Positions 7,508-14,638 of a stretch of 22,027 bases of DNA are shown in pieces (position 1 is the first letter of the stretch; the number at the start of each line of letters is the position of its first letter). The notes beneath the pieces were generated by a model. It was not told the DNA's origin, ran no database searches, and saw nothing but the letters and a program-made list of their open reading frames with translations. Origin of the DNA: DATKKX01 sp035542775 (GTDB lineage Bacteria; Planctomycetota; Phycisphaerae; UBA1845; UTPLA1); the NCBI GenBank assembly GCA_035542775.1, contig DATKKX010000473.1:1-22027 (forward strand). The letters run 5' to 3'. Position numbers and translations under genes: made by a program.

Positions 7508-8070
7508 CAGCTTCCGAGATGTATTGCCGCGGTCGTCCGCGCCTGCGATCGGCTGCAGCAACCTTGGACATCTCCCGAACAATCGATCGTAGTCTCGCAA
7601 GTTGGGAACGACTACCTTGCGCGCTGTACTCCGCAGCGAGGCTGATGCAGCTTGCGCGCCGGCCGGGTGCGTGGCGTAGCCGCCGGTCGCAAGCTCGTGG
7701 CGGGCCTGTGCGCTAATAGGAGGCGAATCGTTGCCCACCGATGGAACGTGCCTTCGCCTGCGGGCCAAGTGTTCACTCGTCAAGCCGCCCTCTCGGCAAG
7801 TGTGGCGCCCGGTGTTTCAGCGATGTTTGGGGCTGTCAAAGGCCCATGTTGGAGTCTGAGAGCCTTCGTCGGGCGTGCTCCCGTTGCTGACAAACATCAA
7901 CAGCGGAGACGGCTGAACTCGAGCATGGCGTTTGTCCTGGGAACGCCTGCTGAGCCTGAGGAACAGGGAAAGCTCGCTGGTGTGGGAGAATGAGTGCGAT
8001 TAATCCGATGAGTGTATGCCCGAGGTGTGCGATTCCGGCGCTGCTGTAGCGTGCGGAGAACCGTATGTAA
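7458..8070. other. 613-base spacer between emrA and dacB
   Basis: I see no supported gene, RNA or terminator here. The first 114 bases are an open extension of the emrA frame that includes a basic stretch (DRRRGRPRQY), which faintly resembles the start of TetR-type regulators. That likeness is too short to call. Promoter boxes for emrA were looked for on the minus strand and none close to consensus was found. Confidence 0.4.
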
Positions 8071-9675
8071 CTACCGCTGGCGGCTCAAACGCGTGCCCTG
8101 CCGAACCGGAGCCTGCTTCGAGCCATGCGATTCTTGCCTCGCTTCCTCACGTTGCTCATCCGCCGCCGGCCTGATATTCGGCCAGTCGACCAGCAACTCG
8201 CAGGCTTCGTCCTGGATCTGCGTCAGCGGGCGGGTCTTCGTCGCCTGGTTGAAGTAGAGCGCAAACGCCAACCACTGACCTGACGAAGTGTGGATGTAGC
8301 CGGCCAGCGTCCGCACGTTGTTGATGTACCCCGTCTTGGCGATGACCCGTCCTTTGACGTGCGGCGATCGCATCCGTTTCTCCAGCGTTCCATCCACGCC
8401 CGCCACCGCCAGTGCGGCGCGAAGCGCCTGTATCTTGTTGCCCGAAGCATTATTGATATACAGCAGGACTTGGGTCATCGCCGCGGCACTGATGCGATTC
8501 ACGCGCGAAAGACCGCTGCCGTCGTCGATCGTGGCCTGGTCCTCCGGCACGCCCGCCTCGCGCAGAAACGCCTCCACCGCCTTGTACCCGGTCTTCCACG
8601 AACCGGGCGCCCCGGTCGCGCTGCCCAGCAGTTTGAAGATCGCTTCCGCCGTCGGTCCGTGGCTGTCTTTCCCGGCCCGGGCCATGGCGACCGACAGCGG
8701 CGTCTTGTGCACCGCGATGATGCGATACCCTTTGGGCAGATCACCGTCCTCGCCGCGCACCTTCTGGCGAACGACCGCGCCGCGCACGCGGATGCCCTTC
8801 GCCGCCAGAACAGTCTTGAAAACGTGGCCGAAATACAAACCCGGATCGCGAACCGTCACCGGCCCGACCACATCCTCCCGTGAAACCGTGCCGTTCACCA
8901 CGATCGTGTCGCTGTTCTGCGGACGGCCTGCCGTAGCGGAGTGCTTCGCACCGGTGACCGTCCGGTTGTCCAGCCGCAACAGCCCGTTGCCGGGCGTCAG
9001 CGTGGCGTTGGCCCGCTGTCCTGCCTTGGTCGGAGAAACTCGAACACTGACGCAATTGCCGTGGAAGTTGAGGCCGCCGACCGGCGCCTCATAGTGACGC
9101 TGGTACTGGTCCGAGGGCCAGTTGGGATGCGTGAATTGATGATTGAAAATGGAATCGTCAATCACGATGTCGCCGGCGATGTCCCTGACGCCCGCGGCCT
9201 TGAGCTTGTCCGCCCATTGGTGAAACAGAGCCGTGATCGATGATCCGTCCTTCGCCGCCAGCTTCTCGTCACCGATGGTCGGATCGCCGCCGCCGATGAC
9301 CACCAGGTCCTTGTTGCGCGCCGCCAGGATGGTCTTGAACTCGTAATCGCCGCCAAACCGGTCAATCGCCGCCGACAGAGTGACCAGCTTCATGTTGCTC
9401 GCCGGAACCAGGGGGCGCGTCCCGTCATGGTCATAGAGCACCCGGCCGCTGGGCAGTTCGATCACCCTTGCGCCGGCCTGTACCTTCGGCTGGCCGTGGC
9501 TGGTCAGAAGCTTGTCGAGACGAGAGCGAAGGTGAGCAATGGCGTCGGCGTCAGGGTCAGCCAGCGCGGTGCCCGCTGACCCCATAACGACGACAAGCAC
9601 CGAGAACAACAACGAATGCGGCCAACGATAACCGCCGGTAAGGCGAGTCCGAGTACAACCTGATCGCGCGTCCAT
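8071..9675 (-). CDS. dacB: D-alanyl-D-alanine carboxypeptidase/endopeptidase (PBP4, peptidase S13)
   Basis: This is a periplasmic low-molecular-weight penicillin-binding protein that trims peptidoglycan peptides, 534 residues. The signal peptide has its hydrophobic core at about 20-36 and a likely cleavage after ALA (37-39). The catalytic S-x-x-K box is SNMK (93-96) in LVPASNMKLVTLSAA. Domain motifs typical of S13 follow, including VIGGGDPT (126-133), DGSGLSRVN (385-393) and the KTG box (447-449, IAKTGYINN). The second active-site motif, normally S-x-N, aligns with S338-H339-G340 in GKDSHGPTAEAIFK, so the Asn appears to be Gly. The start is uncertain: the ATG at 9675 lies only about 8-9 bases from a TAATAT box, so the mRNA may be leaderless. 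No partner gene is adjacent on the same strand. Confidence 0.93.
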   Translation of the reverse strand: MDARSGCTRTRLTGGYRWPHSLLFSVLVVVMGSAGTALADPDADAIAHLRSRLDKLLTSHGQPKVQAGARVIELPSGRVLYDHDGTRPLVPASNMKLVTLSAAIDRFGGDYEFKTILAARNKDLVVIGGGDPTIGDEKLAAKDGSSITALFHQWADKLKAAGVRDIAGDIVIDDSIFNHQFTHPNWPSDQYQRHYEAPVGGLNFHGNCVSVRVSPTKAGQRANATLTPGNGLLRLDNRTVTGAKHSATAGRPQNSDTIVVNGTVSREDVVGPVTVRDPGLYFGHVFKTVLAAKGIRVRGAVVRQKVRGEDGDLPKGYRIIAVHKTPLSVAMARAGKDSHGPTAEAIFKLLGSATGAPGSWKTGYKAVEAFLREAGVPEDQATIDDGSGLSRVNRISAAAMTQVLLYINNASGNKIQALRAALAVAGVDGTLEKRMRSPHVKGRVIAKTGYINNVRTLAGYIHTSSGQWLAFALYFNQATKTRPLTQIQDEACELLVDWPNIRPAADEQREEARQESHGSKQAPVRQGTRLSRQR

Positions 9676-9683
9676 GCAACGTC

Positions 9684-9711
9684 ATATTACGCCGCCGGCA
9701 CCGATATGCAA
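9684..9711 (-). promoter_or_regulatory. possible dacB promoter giving a leaderless mRNA
   Basis: On the minus strand TTGCAT (9711-9706) and TAATAT (9689-9684) are 16 bases apart. Transcription would begin near 9677, two or so bases before the dacB ATG at 9675. The -10 is good and the -35 is moderate. Confidence 0.35.
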
Positions 9712-9714
9712 GCT

Positions 9715-9743
9715 TTGACTTGTCAAGGAATTACCCGTAGACT
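9715..9743 (+). promoter_or_regulatory. promoter of the receiver/GGDEF operon
   Basis: TTGACT (9715-9720) and TAGACT (9738-9743) are separated by exactly 17 bases on the plus strand, a good sigma-70-like arrangement. The start point would be near 9750, leaving a leader of about 235 bases before the ATG at 9985. The -35 box forms half of a perfect palindrome, TTGACTTGTCAA (9715-9726), which also places a consensus TTGACA on the other strand. Confidence 0.5.
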
Positions 9744-9984
9744 CGATGGGGAGAGAGTGATCATTCTGAGCAGAGAAGCGCCCGTCATTCGCGATCTGAT
9801 GGCGCCGTCGGCGTGGGGCGTTGAACGGGGCTCCTGTGAGGTCCGCGCCAAAGGTGTTGCGGAGCAGCATGGCAATGGCCTGCGACTCCGGCTCATGCCG
9901 AGGCCAGGGGGCGGCCGAACAAGCACACCCCCCTGACCAGCACCGAAAACCGCGGACACATAGAAAACCAAACGGACGCGACCC

Positions 9985-10917
9985 ATGTCCCTGGTGGAAC
10001 AAGCTGCCGACCAACCCGCGACGATCAGCGGTGGCGTCTTGATCGTCTCCGATGCCGCTGATCAGGAGATCCGGGGCTTTCGAACGGCCATCGCCCATGC
10101 CGGCGTCCCGCTCGAATCCGTGCCGGATGTGTATGCCGCCACGGCCAGGCTCGCCCGCCGGGACTGGACCGGCAAAATCTTCGTCGACGTCCGAACACTC
10201 GATGACAAGGAGATGGCCTTTCTTCGGTTGGTGCCACGGTTCTTCCCCAAGTGTGAGGTGGTAGTACCGGCCTTCGCTGGCACCGGTGATCGCCCGGCAC
10301 TTCAAACGTCGGGCTGCCTGTTGACCGCAGTGGTGGATGCCATCGCATTTGCCGTTGCCGGACGCGGTCAGCCCTATCTCCCCATAGACCGCGGAGTGGC
10401 CGAACCAGAAATAGTCGCCGCGGCCATTCCGGAGCCCATTGCACCAACGCAGCCGCCGGAACCAACACTCGCCGAAGAACCTGCGCCGGCGGCCGAGACC
10501 GAAGGAGCACCACTGGCCGACGATGAGCCGCCGCCCGGCGAGGATATGCCCTCCACCGGCGCCTCGATGCTCGCACCGCCGGCTGACACCGCGCCCGAGC
10601 CGCCGCCCGTGTTGCGACTGTCCACCGATGGTGGTCCCGAGGCGGCGGATGCGGGCCCGGCCCTCCATGAGGTCGTCCGCATGCGAATGAGCGCTGAAGA
10701 GCGACGCCCGATCCGCCGGGCACCTCCCCGTACCCCGCCGGGTGCCAGAGCGCCCCAGACACCTCCCGTCACTCCTCCGGCCGATTCGGCCGGGGGTGCG
10801 CTCGGTGCCCTCGAGCCGTTGCTTTCCCCTGACGAGATGGATGCGCTCTTGCGCGACGATGATGCCGCATCAAATGAGACCCCGCCCACTGATGAAGAGC
10901 ATGGAGAGGTGAAATGA
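9985..10917 (+). CDS. receiver-like protein with Pro-rich linker and C-terminal FliM-like peptide
   Basis: This predicted cytoplasmic signalling protein has 310 residues. Residues about 17-130 look like a degenerate CheY-type fold (GVLIVSDAAD at the start, IFVDVRTLDD in mid-domain, CEVVVPAFAG near the third strand), but the phosphoacceptor and acidic-pocket pattern is not clean. Residues about 145-275 form a disordered Pro/Ala/Glu-rich linker. The C-terminus carries LSPDEMDALL (280-289), strikingly like the LSQDEIDALL peptide with which FliM binds CheY. The stop overlaps the start of the next gene (ATGA), so translation is coupled to the diguanylate cyclase. No SD is visible before the ATG. 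A role in c-di-GMP output or scaffolding is inference. Confidence 0.75.
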   Translation: MSLVEQAADQPATISGGVLIVSDAADQEIRGFRTAIAHAGVPLESVPDVYAATARLARRDWTGKIFVDVRTLDDKEMAFLRLVPRFFPKCEVVVPAFAGTGDRPALQTSGCLLTAVVDAIAFAVAGRGQPYLPIDRGVAEPEIVAAAIPEPIAPTQPPEPTLAEEPAPAAETEGAPLADDEPPPGEDMPSTGASMLAPPADTAPEPPPVLRLSTDGGPEAADAGPALHEVVRMRMSAEERRPIRRAPPRTPPGARAPQTPPVTPPADSAGGALGALEPLLSPDEMDALLRDDDAASNETPPTDEEHGEVK

Positions 10918-12227
10918 TGGAGTCGGTGGCCACATCCGAGCCGCGCCTGCTGGTGGTCACTGATCTGGATCGGCTGGGCCCGATCGTGCGCGACTGCTTT
11001 GCGCCCCACCGCATTGTCGGCGTTCGCAGCTACCTCGCCGGCATCGTCGAAATCGTCCGGGCGCCGACGCGGGCGATTCTGGTCGGATTCGACCCCGCCT
11101 GCCGCAGGCCCGAGGCCGCTATCGCCGCAATGAAATCGGTAGCCGGCGAGGCGCCTGTCGTCTTCTGCTGCGAACCCCCCTACGAAAGCCTCGGCCGCAA
11201 ACTGCTCGAACATGGCGCCGATGATTACGTGATCTTTCCGCCGGAGGCGCTCGATCTCGAACGGTCGCTGCGAATCCCGTCGCGCCACACGCAGCAGCGT
11301 TGGATCGAAACGCCTTCCGTGGCGCCTATCCCGACAGCCGAAGAGCTGGCCAGGCTCGCGGATGTGCTTCCACGGCTGACCGCCGGCGATCCCTCCGCCT
11401 TGGACGCCATGGCCGCCCTGATCTGCACCGCGCTCAACGCCGAAACCGTGACCATCGTGCTCCAGGGCCGGACCGGCCGCGCCGGGCCAACTACGGACCT
11501 CGGCGCTCGCCCGATTCTGGTCGAGCCCATCGTCGAGTCCGAGACCCGTATCGGGCAGATCCGCGTGGGGGCCAGTCGCGGAGGCGGTTTTACTCACGAG
11601 GACTCCGCCAAGCTCAGACACTATGGCGTACTCTTCGGCCGCCTGGTCGAAGGCGCCCGCAAGGCCGAACAATGGCGAAGGCTCGCCGAGACCGACGACC
11701 TCACCGGGCTTCCCAACCGGCGGCGGCTGATGCAGTTCTTGAATGAGAAGATCGCCCTGGCGGCGAAGACCCGAACAACCCTCACTGTTCTGTACTTCGA
11801 CATCGACGACTTCAAGCGATACAACGACCGGTACGGCCATGATGCAGGCGATGAAATCCTCTGCGACATCGGCCACCTGTTCGTCAAATGCACACGCGAC
11901 AGCGATATGGTGGCGCGCTATGGCGGCGACGAGTTCGTGGTCGTGTTCTGGGATCCCGAGGGCCCACGAACGGTCGGCTCGCACCACCCCGAGCGCGTCA
12001 TGCAGATCGTCGAGCGGTTCCGGGATGCCTTGAAGAAACACACCTTTAACCGGCTTGGTTCCGAAGCCACCGGCTGCCTGACGATCAGTGGCGGCCTGGC
12101 GCATTACCCGTGGGACAGCCAGACAGGACCTGAACTGATCGAGGTCGCCGACCGCGCCCTGCTGCAAGCCAAGGAAGCGGGCAAAAACCGCTTCTGGGTC
12201 ATCGGGGATGCGGAATCGCACATTTGA
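10914..12227 (+). CDS. diguanylate cyclase with N-terminal receiver-like and GAF-like regions
   Basis: This makes c-di-GMP from two GTP. The protein has 437 residues. Residues about 10-125 are receiver-like (RLLVVTDLDR, ILVGFDP, GADDYVIFP). Residues about 140-245 look like a GAF-type sensor, followed by a helical signalling stretch (LFGRLVEGARKAEQWRRLAE). The GGDEF domain begins at TDDLTGLPNRRRL (260-272). Metal-binding Asp296 lies in YFDIDDFK, the substrate motif NDRYGHDAGD is present, and the active site GGDEF is at 337-341. An inhibitory I-site RxxD (R328-D331) sits exactly five residues before GGDEF, so product feedback is expected. The start ATGATGG gives two Met choices. It shares a 4-base overlap with the receiver-like gene and is transcribed from the same promoter. 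Confidence 0.93.
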   Translation: MMESVATSEPRLLVVTDLDRLGPIVRDCFAPHRIVGVRSYLAGIVEIVRAPTRAILVGFDPACRRPEAAIAAMKSVAGEAPVVFCCEPPYESLGRKLLEHGADDYVIFPPEALDLERSLRIPSRHTQQRWIETPSVAPIPTAEELARLADVLPRLTAGDPSALDAMAALICTALNAETVTIVLQGRTGRAGPTTDLGARPILVEPIVESETRIGQIRVGASRGGGFTHEDSAKLRHYGVLFGRLVEGARKAEQWRRLAETDDLTGLPNRRRLMQFLNEKIALAAKTRTTLTVLYFDIDDFKRYNDRYGHDAGDEILCDIGHLFVKCTRDSDMVARYGGDEFVVVFWDPEGPRTVGSHHPERVMQIVERFRDALKKHTFNRLGSEATGCLTISGGLAHYPWDSQTGPELIEVADRALLQAKEAGKNRFWVIGDAESHI

Positions 12228-12668
12228 GTTCCTCAAGCCGGCCCTGCCCTCCTGAAGATGTACGGCGTCCCTGGTCTTATTTAGCGAGTTGCCATACTGC
12301 ATCGCCCACACAAGAGTTGCAGCTCCGTTATGCTCCGCAAGCTGCCTCAATGATCGTAACTACACTTGGAGCATCTTGTTACATCTACCCCTGGCAATGG
12401 CGCAGCAACGTGTTTCTGCCGTCTCGCCGATCTGGAGGCGCGAGAATCCATCCAGCCCTCGAGATTCCCAGCCTCCTCCGCCGCCGGGTCAATCGCCCTC
12501 CATTCAGCGCCTCATGGGCAGGGACACGCTGCGAGGATCCTCTCAAAACATGAGGAAGTTTTCGATCAGTCGCAGAGGCGGCGTCTCAGCATTTTCCCTT
12601 AGAGCGATGCCGTTCTGCCGACCGCCGCTTAATCTAAAGATGCCACAAGAAAACCAGGTATAAACCCT
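12228..12668. other. 441-base spacer downstream of the diguanylate cyclase
   Basis: No gene is supported. Short open frames on the plus strand have protein sequences without secondary-structure logic or family likeness. No clear terminator for the upstream operon is seen; the composition is somewhat less GC-rich than in the genes. Confidence 0.4.
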
Positions 12669-12695
12669 TTGACAATGACCGCGCTCCGCTATAAT
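12669..12695 (+). promoter_or_regulatory. near-consensus sigma-70-like promoter
   Basis: Perfect TTGACA (12669-12674) and perfect TATAAT (12690-12695) boxes are separated by 15 bases, slightly short of the preferred 17. Both exact boxes in GC-rich DNA make chance unlikely. Transcription would start near 12702, directly before the structured region listed next. Confidence 0.7.
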
Positions 12696-12701
12696 AGGCG
12701 C

Positions 12702-12880
12702 GACGGCAGCGTTAGAGGCGATGGCTTCCCGAAGTCATTCGTGGCATAGTAATTGCCCCCAACATGCCGATAGAGGATGGGCGACAGATGCGTCGCCAAA
12801 CGTTCGACCACGTTTCATTCCTCTCTCCGGCCCGAACACTCGTGGTTGAACTGGCGCATCTGTCGCTCGGTCTTTTTTTA
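12702..12880 (+). ncRNA. candidate structured small RNA or leader, about 180 nt
   Basis: Between a strong promoter and a T-run lie three hairpins. Hairpin 1 pairs GATGGCTT (12720-12727) with AAGTCATT (12732-12739) around a CCCG loop, using two G-U pairs. Hairpin 2 pairs GGCAT (12743-12747) with ATGCC (12764-12768). Hairpin 3 is long: a perfect 12-base outer stem (12781-12792 with 12855-12866), a CCA/TGG step, then an 11-base inner stem (12802-12812 with 12841-12851, one G-U). Its 28-base loop contains the pyrimidine run CATTCCTCTCTCC, complementary to SD-like sequence. Seven T follow at 12873-12879. It does not match 6S, SRP, tmRNA, RNase P or a riboswitch I know. It could be free-standing or an attenuator for the gene at 12935. 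Confidence 0.5.
12781..12879 (+). terminator. intrinsic-terminator-like long hairpin and T-run
   Basis: The outer arms GCGACAGATGCG and CGCATCTGTCGC are a perfect 12-base inverted repeat, followed after six bases by TTTTTTT (12873-12879). The distance from stem to T-run is a little longer than in textbook terminators; three weak extra pairs (12778-12780 with 12867-12869) shorten it. Confidence 0.5.
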
Positions 12881-12934
12881 CCCCATCACGGCGTCTAGAT
12901 TCTTCACCCGCTAACGGCCGATGAACTCATCGTC

Positions 12935-14629
12935 ATGACCTCTACGGGCAGCCCGATCCATGCACCCAGGTCTCGGCGGAGCCCGGGCGTTTCTGTCAGC
13001 GGGTCTGCGAATACTAACGACCAGCATTTCGCGGCCGCCCCGCAGACGCCCGGCAGCACACAACCTCGATCGGGCACGAGACCGGACCGGTCCGTCCGTC
13101 AAGGTGCGCCGGAAACCTCTCGTCAACCGCGGCCGCTTGGGGCGAATCACGAAACCTGGGCCTTATGTTCGCTGGTGCTGCTCCCGGTGGCCCTGAGCAT
13201 CCCCGGGCTGGGTCGGTGGTGCATCTTCAGTCCGGACAGCTTTCAGTATCTTGAAATGGCGCGCTCGGTTGCCGAAACCGGCGGCTTTCCACACCGTCAT
13301 TTCATGCTTCCGCCCGGCTTTCCAGTTGTCCTCGCCCCGTTGCTCTGCTTCGGCAGTCTGCCGTTGTTGCCGATGCGAACACTGCTGGCCGCGTGCTGGG
13401 CCATTGCCGCCGCTCTGACCTATCTGCTGCATCGAGATGAGCTCGGCCGGCGCCTGGCGTGGGTCGCGGGGCTGCTCGTCGCCATCAGTCCCGTACTGCT
13501 GCACTCTACCATGATGCTCCTTTCGGAACCGGTCTTCACCGTTCTGGCCTTGATGACGCTGCTCGTCATGGTCAGGTGGTGGCGTCGGCCGGTCGGCAGC
13601 GTATGGTTCGTCGCCCTCGGCGGCCTCCTGACCGCCGCTGCGGTCATGGTCCGCTCAGTTGGAATCGTGCTCCTCCCCGTGCTGGCCTTGGCCTTGTTGC
13701 GTCACCGCGACCAGCCTGTGACGCGACGTGCGATCGGAGCCGGCATCCTTGCATGCTGTGTGCTGGGCCCTCTCGCCGCGTGGCATATCCGTCAGGGCCT
13801 TTATCCCACCGGCATCGGATATGAACACATCTGGACAGCCGCCCGCGCGGCGGAGAAGACGGACGCGACCGGACTGGCCCTCCAACTCGAGCGCTTCCAG
13901 AAGTTCGCGCCCAGCCGTCTCGACTCCATCAAGGAGACCATGCTGCCAAAGGACCTGGCCTGGCGGGCTTTCAACCCGCCATGGGATCAGCCCACGACTT
14001 GGCTCATCGGCGGCTTCTTTGTCGTGGTCGCCCTGGTGCGTCTCATCCGCCTTCGAAGTCCCGTCGATCTCTATGTCCTGCTCACGCTACTGATACTCTC
14101 GTTATGGCCCTGGGACGAGGGAGTCCGTCTGGTCGCCCCGCTGATCCTCATCTTCGTGAGTTATCCGCTCTGGGTCGGTTTGCTCATCTGGCGGCGGGCA
14201 CGGGGTCGGACCTGGGCGCGACCTGCCGTGGCCGTGGCACTCGTTCTGTGGCTGCTGCTCCAGGCAGCCGGCGTGACCGTTGAGCTGTCCCGCCTTCCGA
14301 CGCTGAAGGCCAAAGCCCGACACCGCATGGACGTTATGGCAACGCTCGCCGCCTGGCACGATGCCTATACCTCCCCCGGCGCGACATGGATCGGCGTGAC
14401 GCCCCAGGCCGACGACAGCAAAACCCTCCTGCTCGGCGCCGCATACCTCAGCCGCCGGCCGGTCACCACCATCGACGTCCGCGATCAATCCGCCTACGAC
14501 CTGGATCTGTCCGTCGGGCAGCGGGCATTCGTCCACGAGGCCCTGGCGAATTCCGTCGAGGAGAAACACGGCTACGTGCCGGTCTCGCGGCAATCGGGGT
14601 TCGTTGTATTCGAGCGGCCCGGTCTCTAA
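12935..14629 (+). CDS. multi-pass membrane glycosyltransferase (PMT/ArnT-like, GT-C fold)
   Basis: This probably transfers a sugar from a polyprenyl-phosphate donor on the periplasmic face. The protein has 564 residues. Residues 1-70 are polar and disordered, rich in Pro, Ser and Arg. TM1 (about 75-92) is followed by CIFSPDSFQYLEMARSVAETGGFP, where Asp101 occupies the position of the conserved catalytic acidic residue in the first loop of GT-C enzymes. Eight or more further hydrophobic helices follow to about residue 455, including a run of alternating helices between 140 and 290, and the last 110 residues form a soluble periplasmic domain. No SD precedes the ATG, so the true start could lie inside the disordered part. 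It ends 9 bases before rnfD, which converges on it. Acceptor and sugar are unknown. Confidence 0.75.
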   Translation: MTSTGSPIHAPRSRRSPGVSVSGSANTNDQHFAAAPQTPGSTQPRSGTRPDRSVRQGAPETSRQPRPLGANHETWALCSLVLLPVALSIPGLGRWCIFSPDSFQYLEMARSVAETGGFPHRHFMLPPGFPVVLAPLLCFGSLPLLPMRTLLAACWAIAAALTYLLHRDELGRRLAWVAGLLVAISPVLLHSTMMLLSEPVFTVLALMTLLVMVRWWRRPVGSVWFVALGGLLTAAAVMVRSVGIVLLPVLALALLRHRDQPVTRRAIGAGILACCVLGPLAAWHIRQGLYPTGIGYEHIWTAARAAEKTDATGLALQLERFQKFAPSRLDSIKETMLPKDLAWRAFNPPWDQPTTWLIGGFFVVVALVRLIRLRSPVDLYVLLTLLILSLWPWDEGVRLVAPLILIFVSYPLWVGLLIWRRARGRTWARPAVAVALVLWLLLQAAGVTVELSRLPTLKAKARHRMDVMATLAAWHDAYTSPGATWIGVTPQADDSKTLLLGAAYLSRRPVTTIDVRDQSAYDLDLSVGQRAFVHEALANSVEEKHGYVPVSRQSGFVVFERPGL

Positions 14630-14638
14630 CCCGCGGCT

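Noticed and set aside
7458..7571. A TetR-type regulator fused to or preceding emrA (DRRRGRPRQY)
   Set aside because: Only about ten basic residues resemble the start of such regulators; no helix-turn-helix follows and codon third-position GC is low.
5922..7592. A 556-codon open frame on the plus strand across emrA
   Set aside because: It is a mirror frame of a convincing EmrA with adaptor motifs; the sequence is His/Gly/Arg-rich without recognisable domains.
9759..9936. A short GTG-started frame in the leader of the receiver operon, preceded by GGGGAGAG
   Set aside because: The spacing of the ribosome site is acceptable, but the product (about 59 residues) has no secondary-structure logic and no family likeness. 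Without conservation data it is not callable.
9682..10668. A 328-codon minus-strand frame in the dacB/receiver region
   Set aside because: It is Gly/Arg/His-rich, antisense to the receiver-like gene and would run through the shared promoter region; no start signal.
10374..12350. A 658-codon open frame on the minus strand across the receiver/GGDEF genes
   Set aside because: It lies antisense to two genes with clear domain motifs and coupled starts, and its translation shows no family or membrane pattern. High GC at codon third positions keeps the reverse frame open.
12720..12780. A fluoride (crcB) riboswitch, because of the GGCGATGG start
   Set aside because: The downstream CGCC partner, the loop pairing and the CTGATGGC segment are missing, and no fluoride exporter follows.
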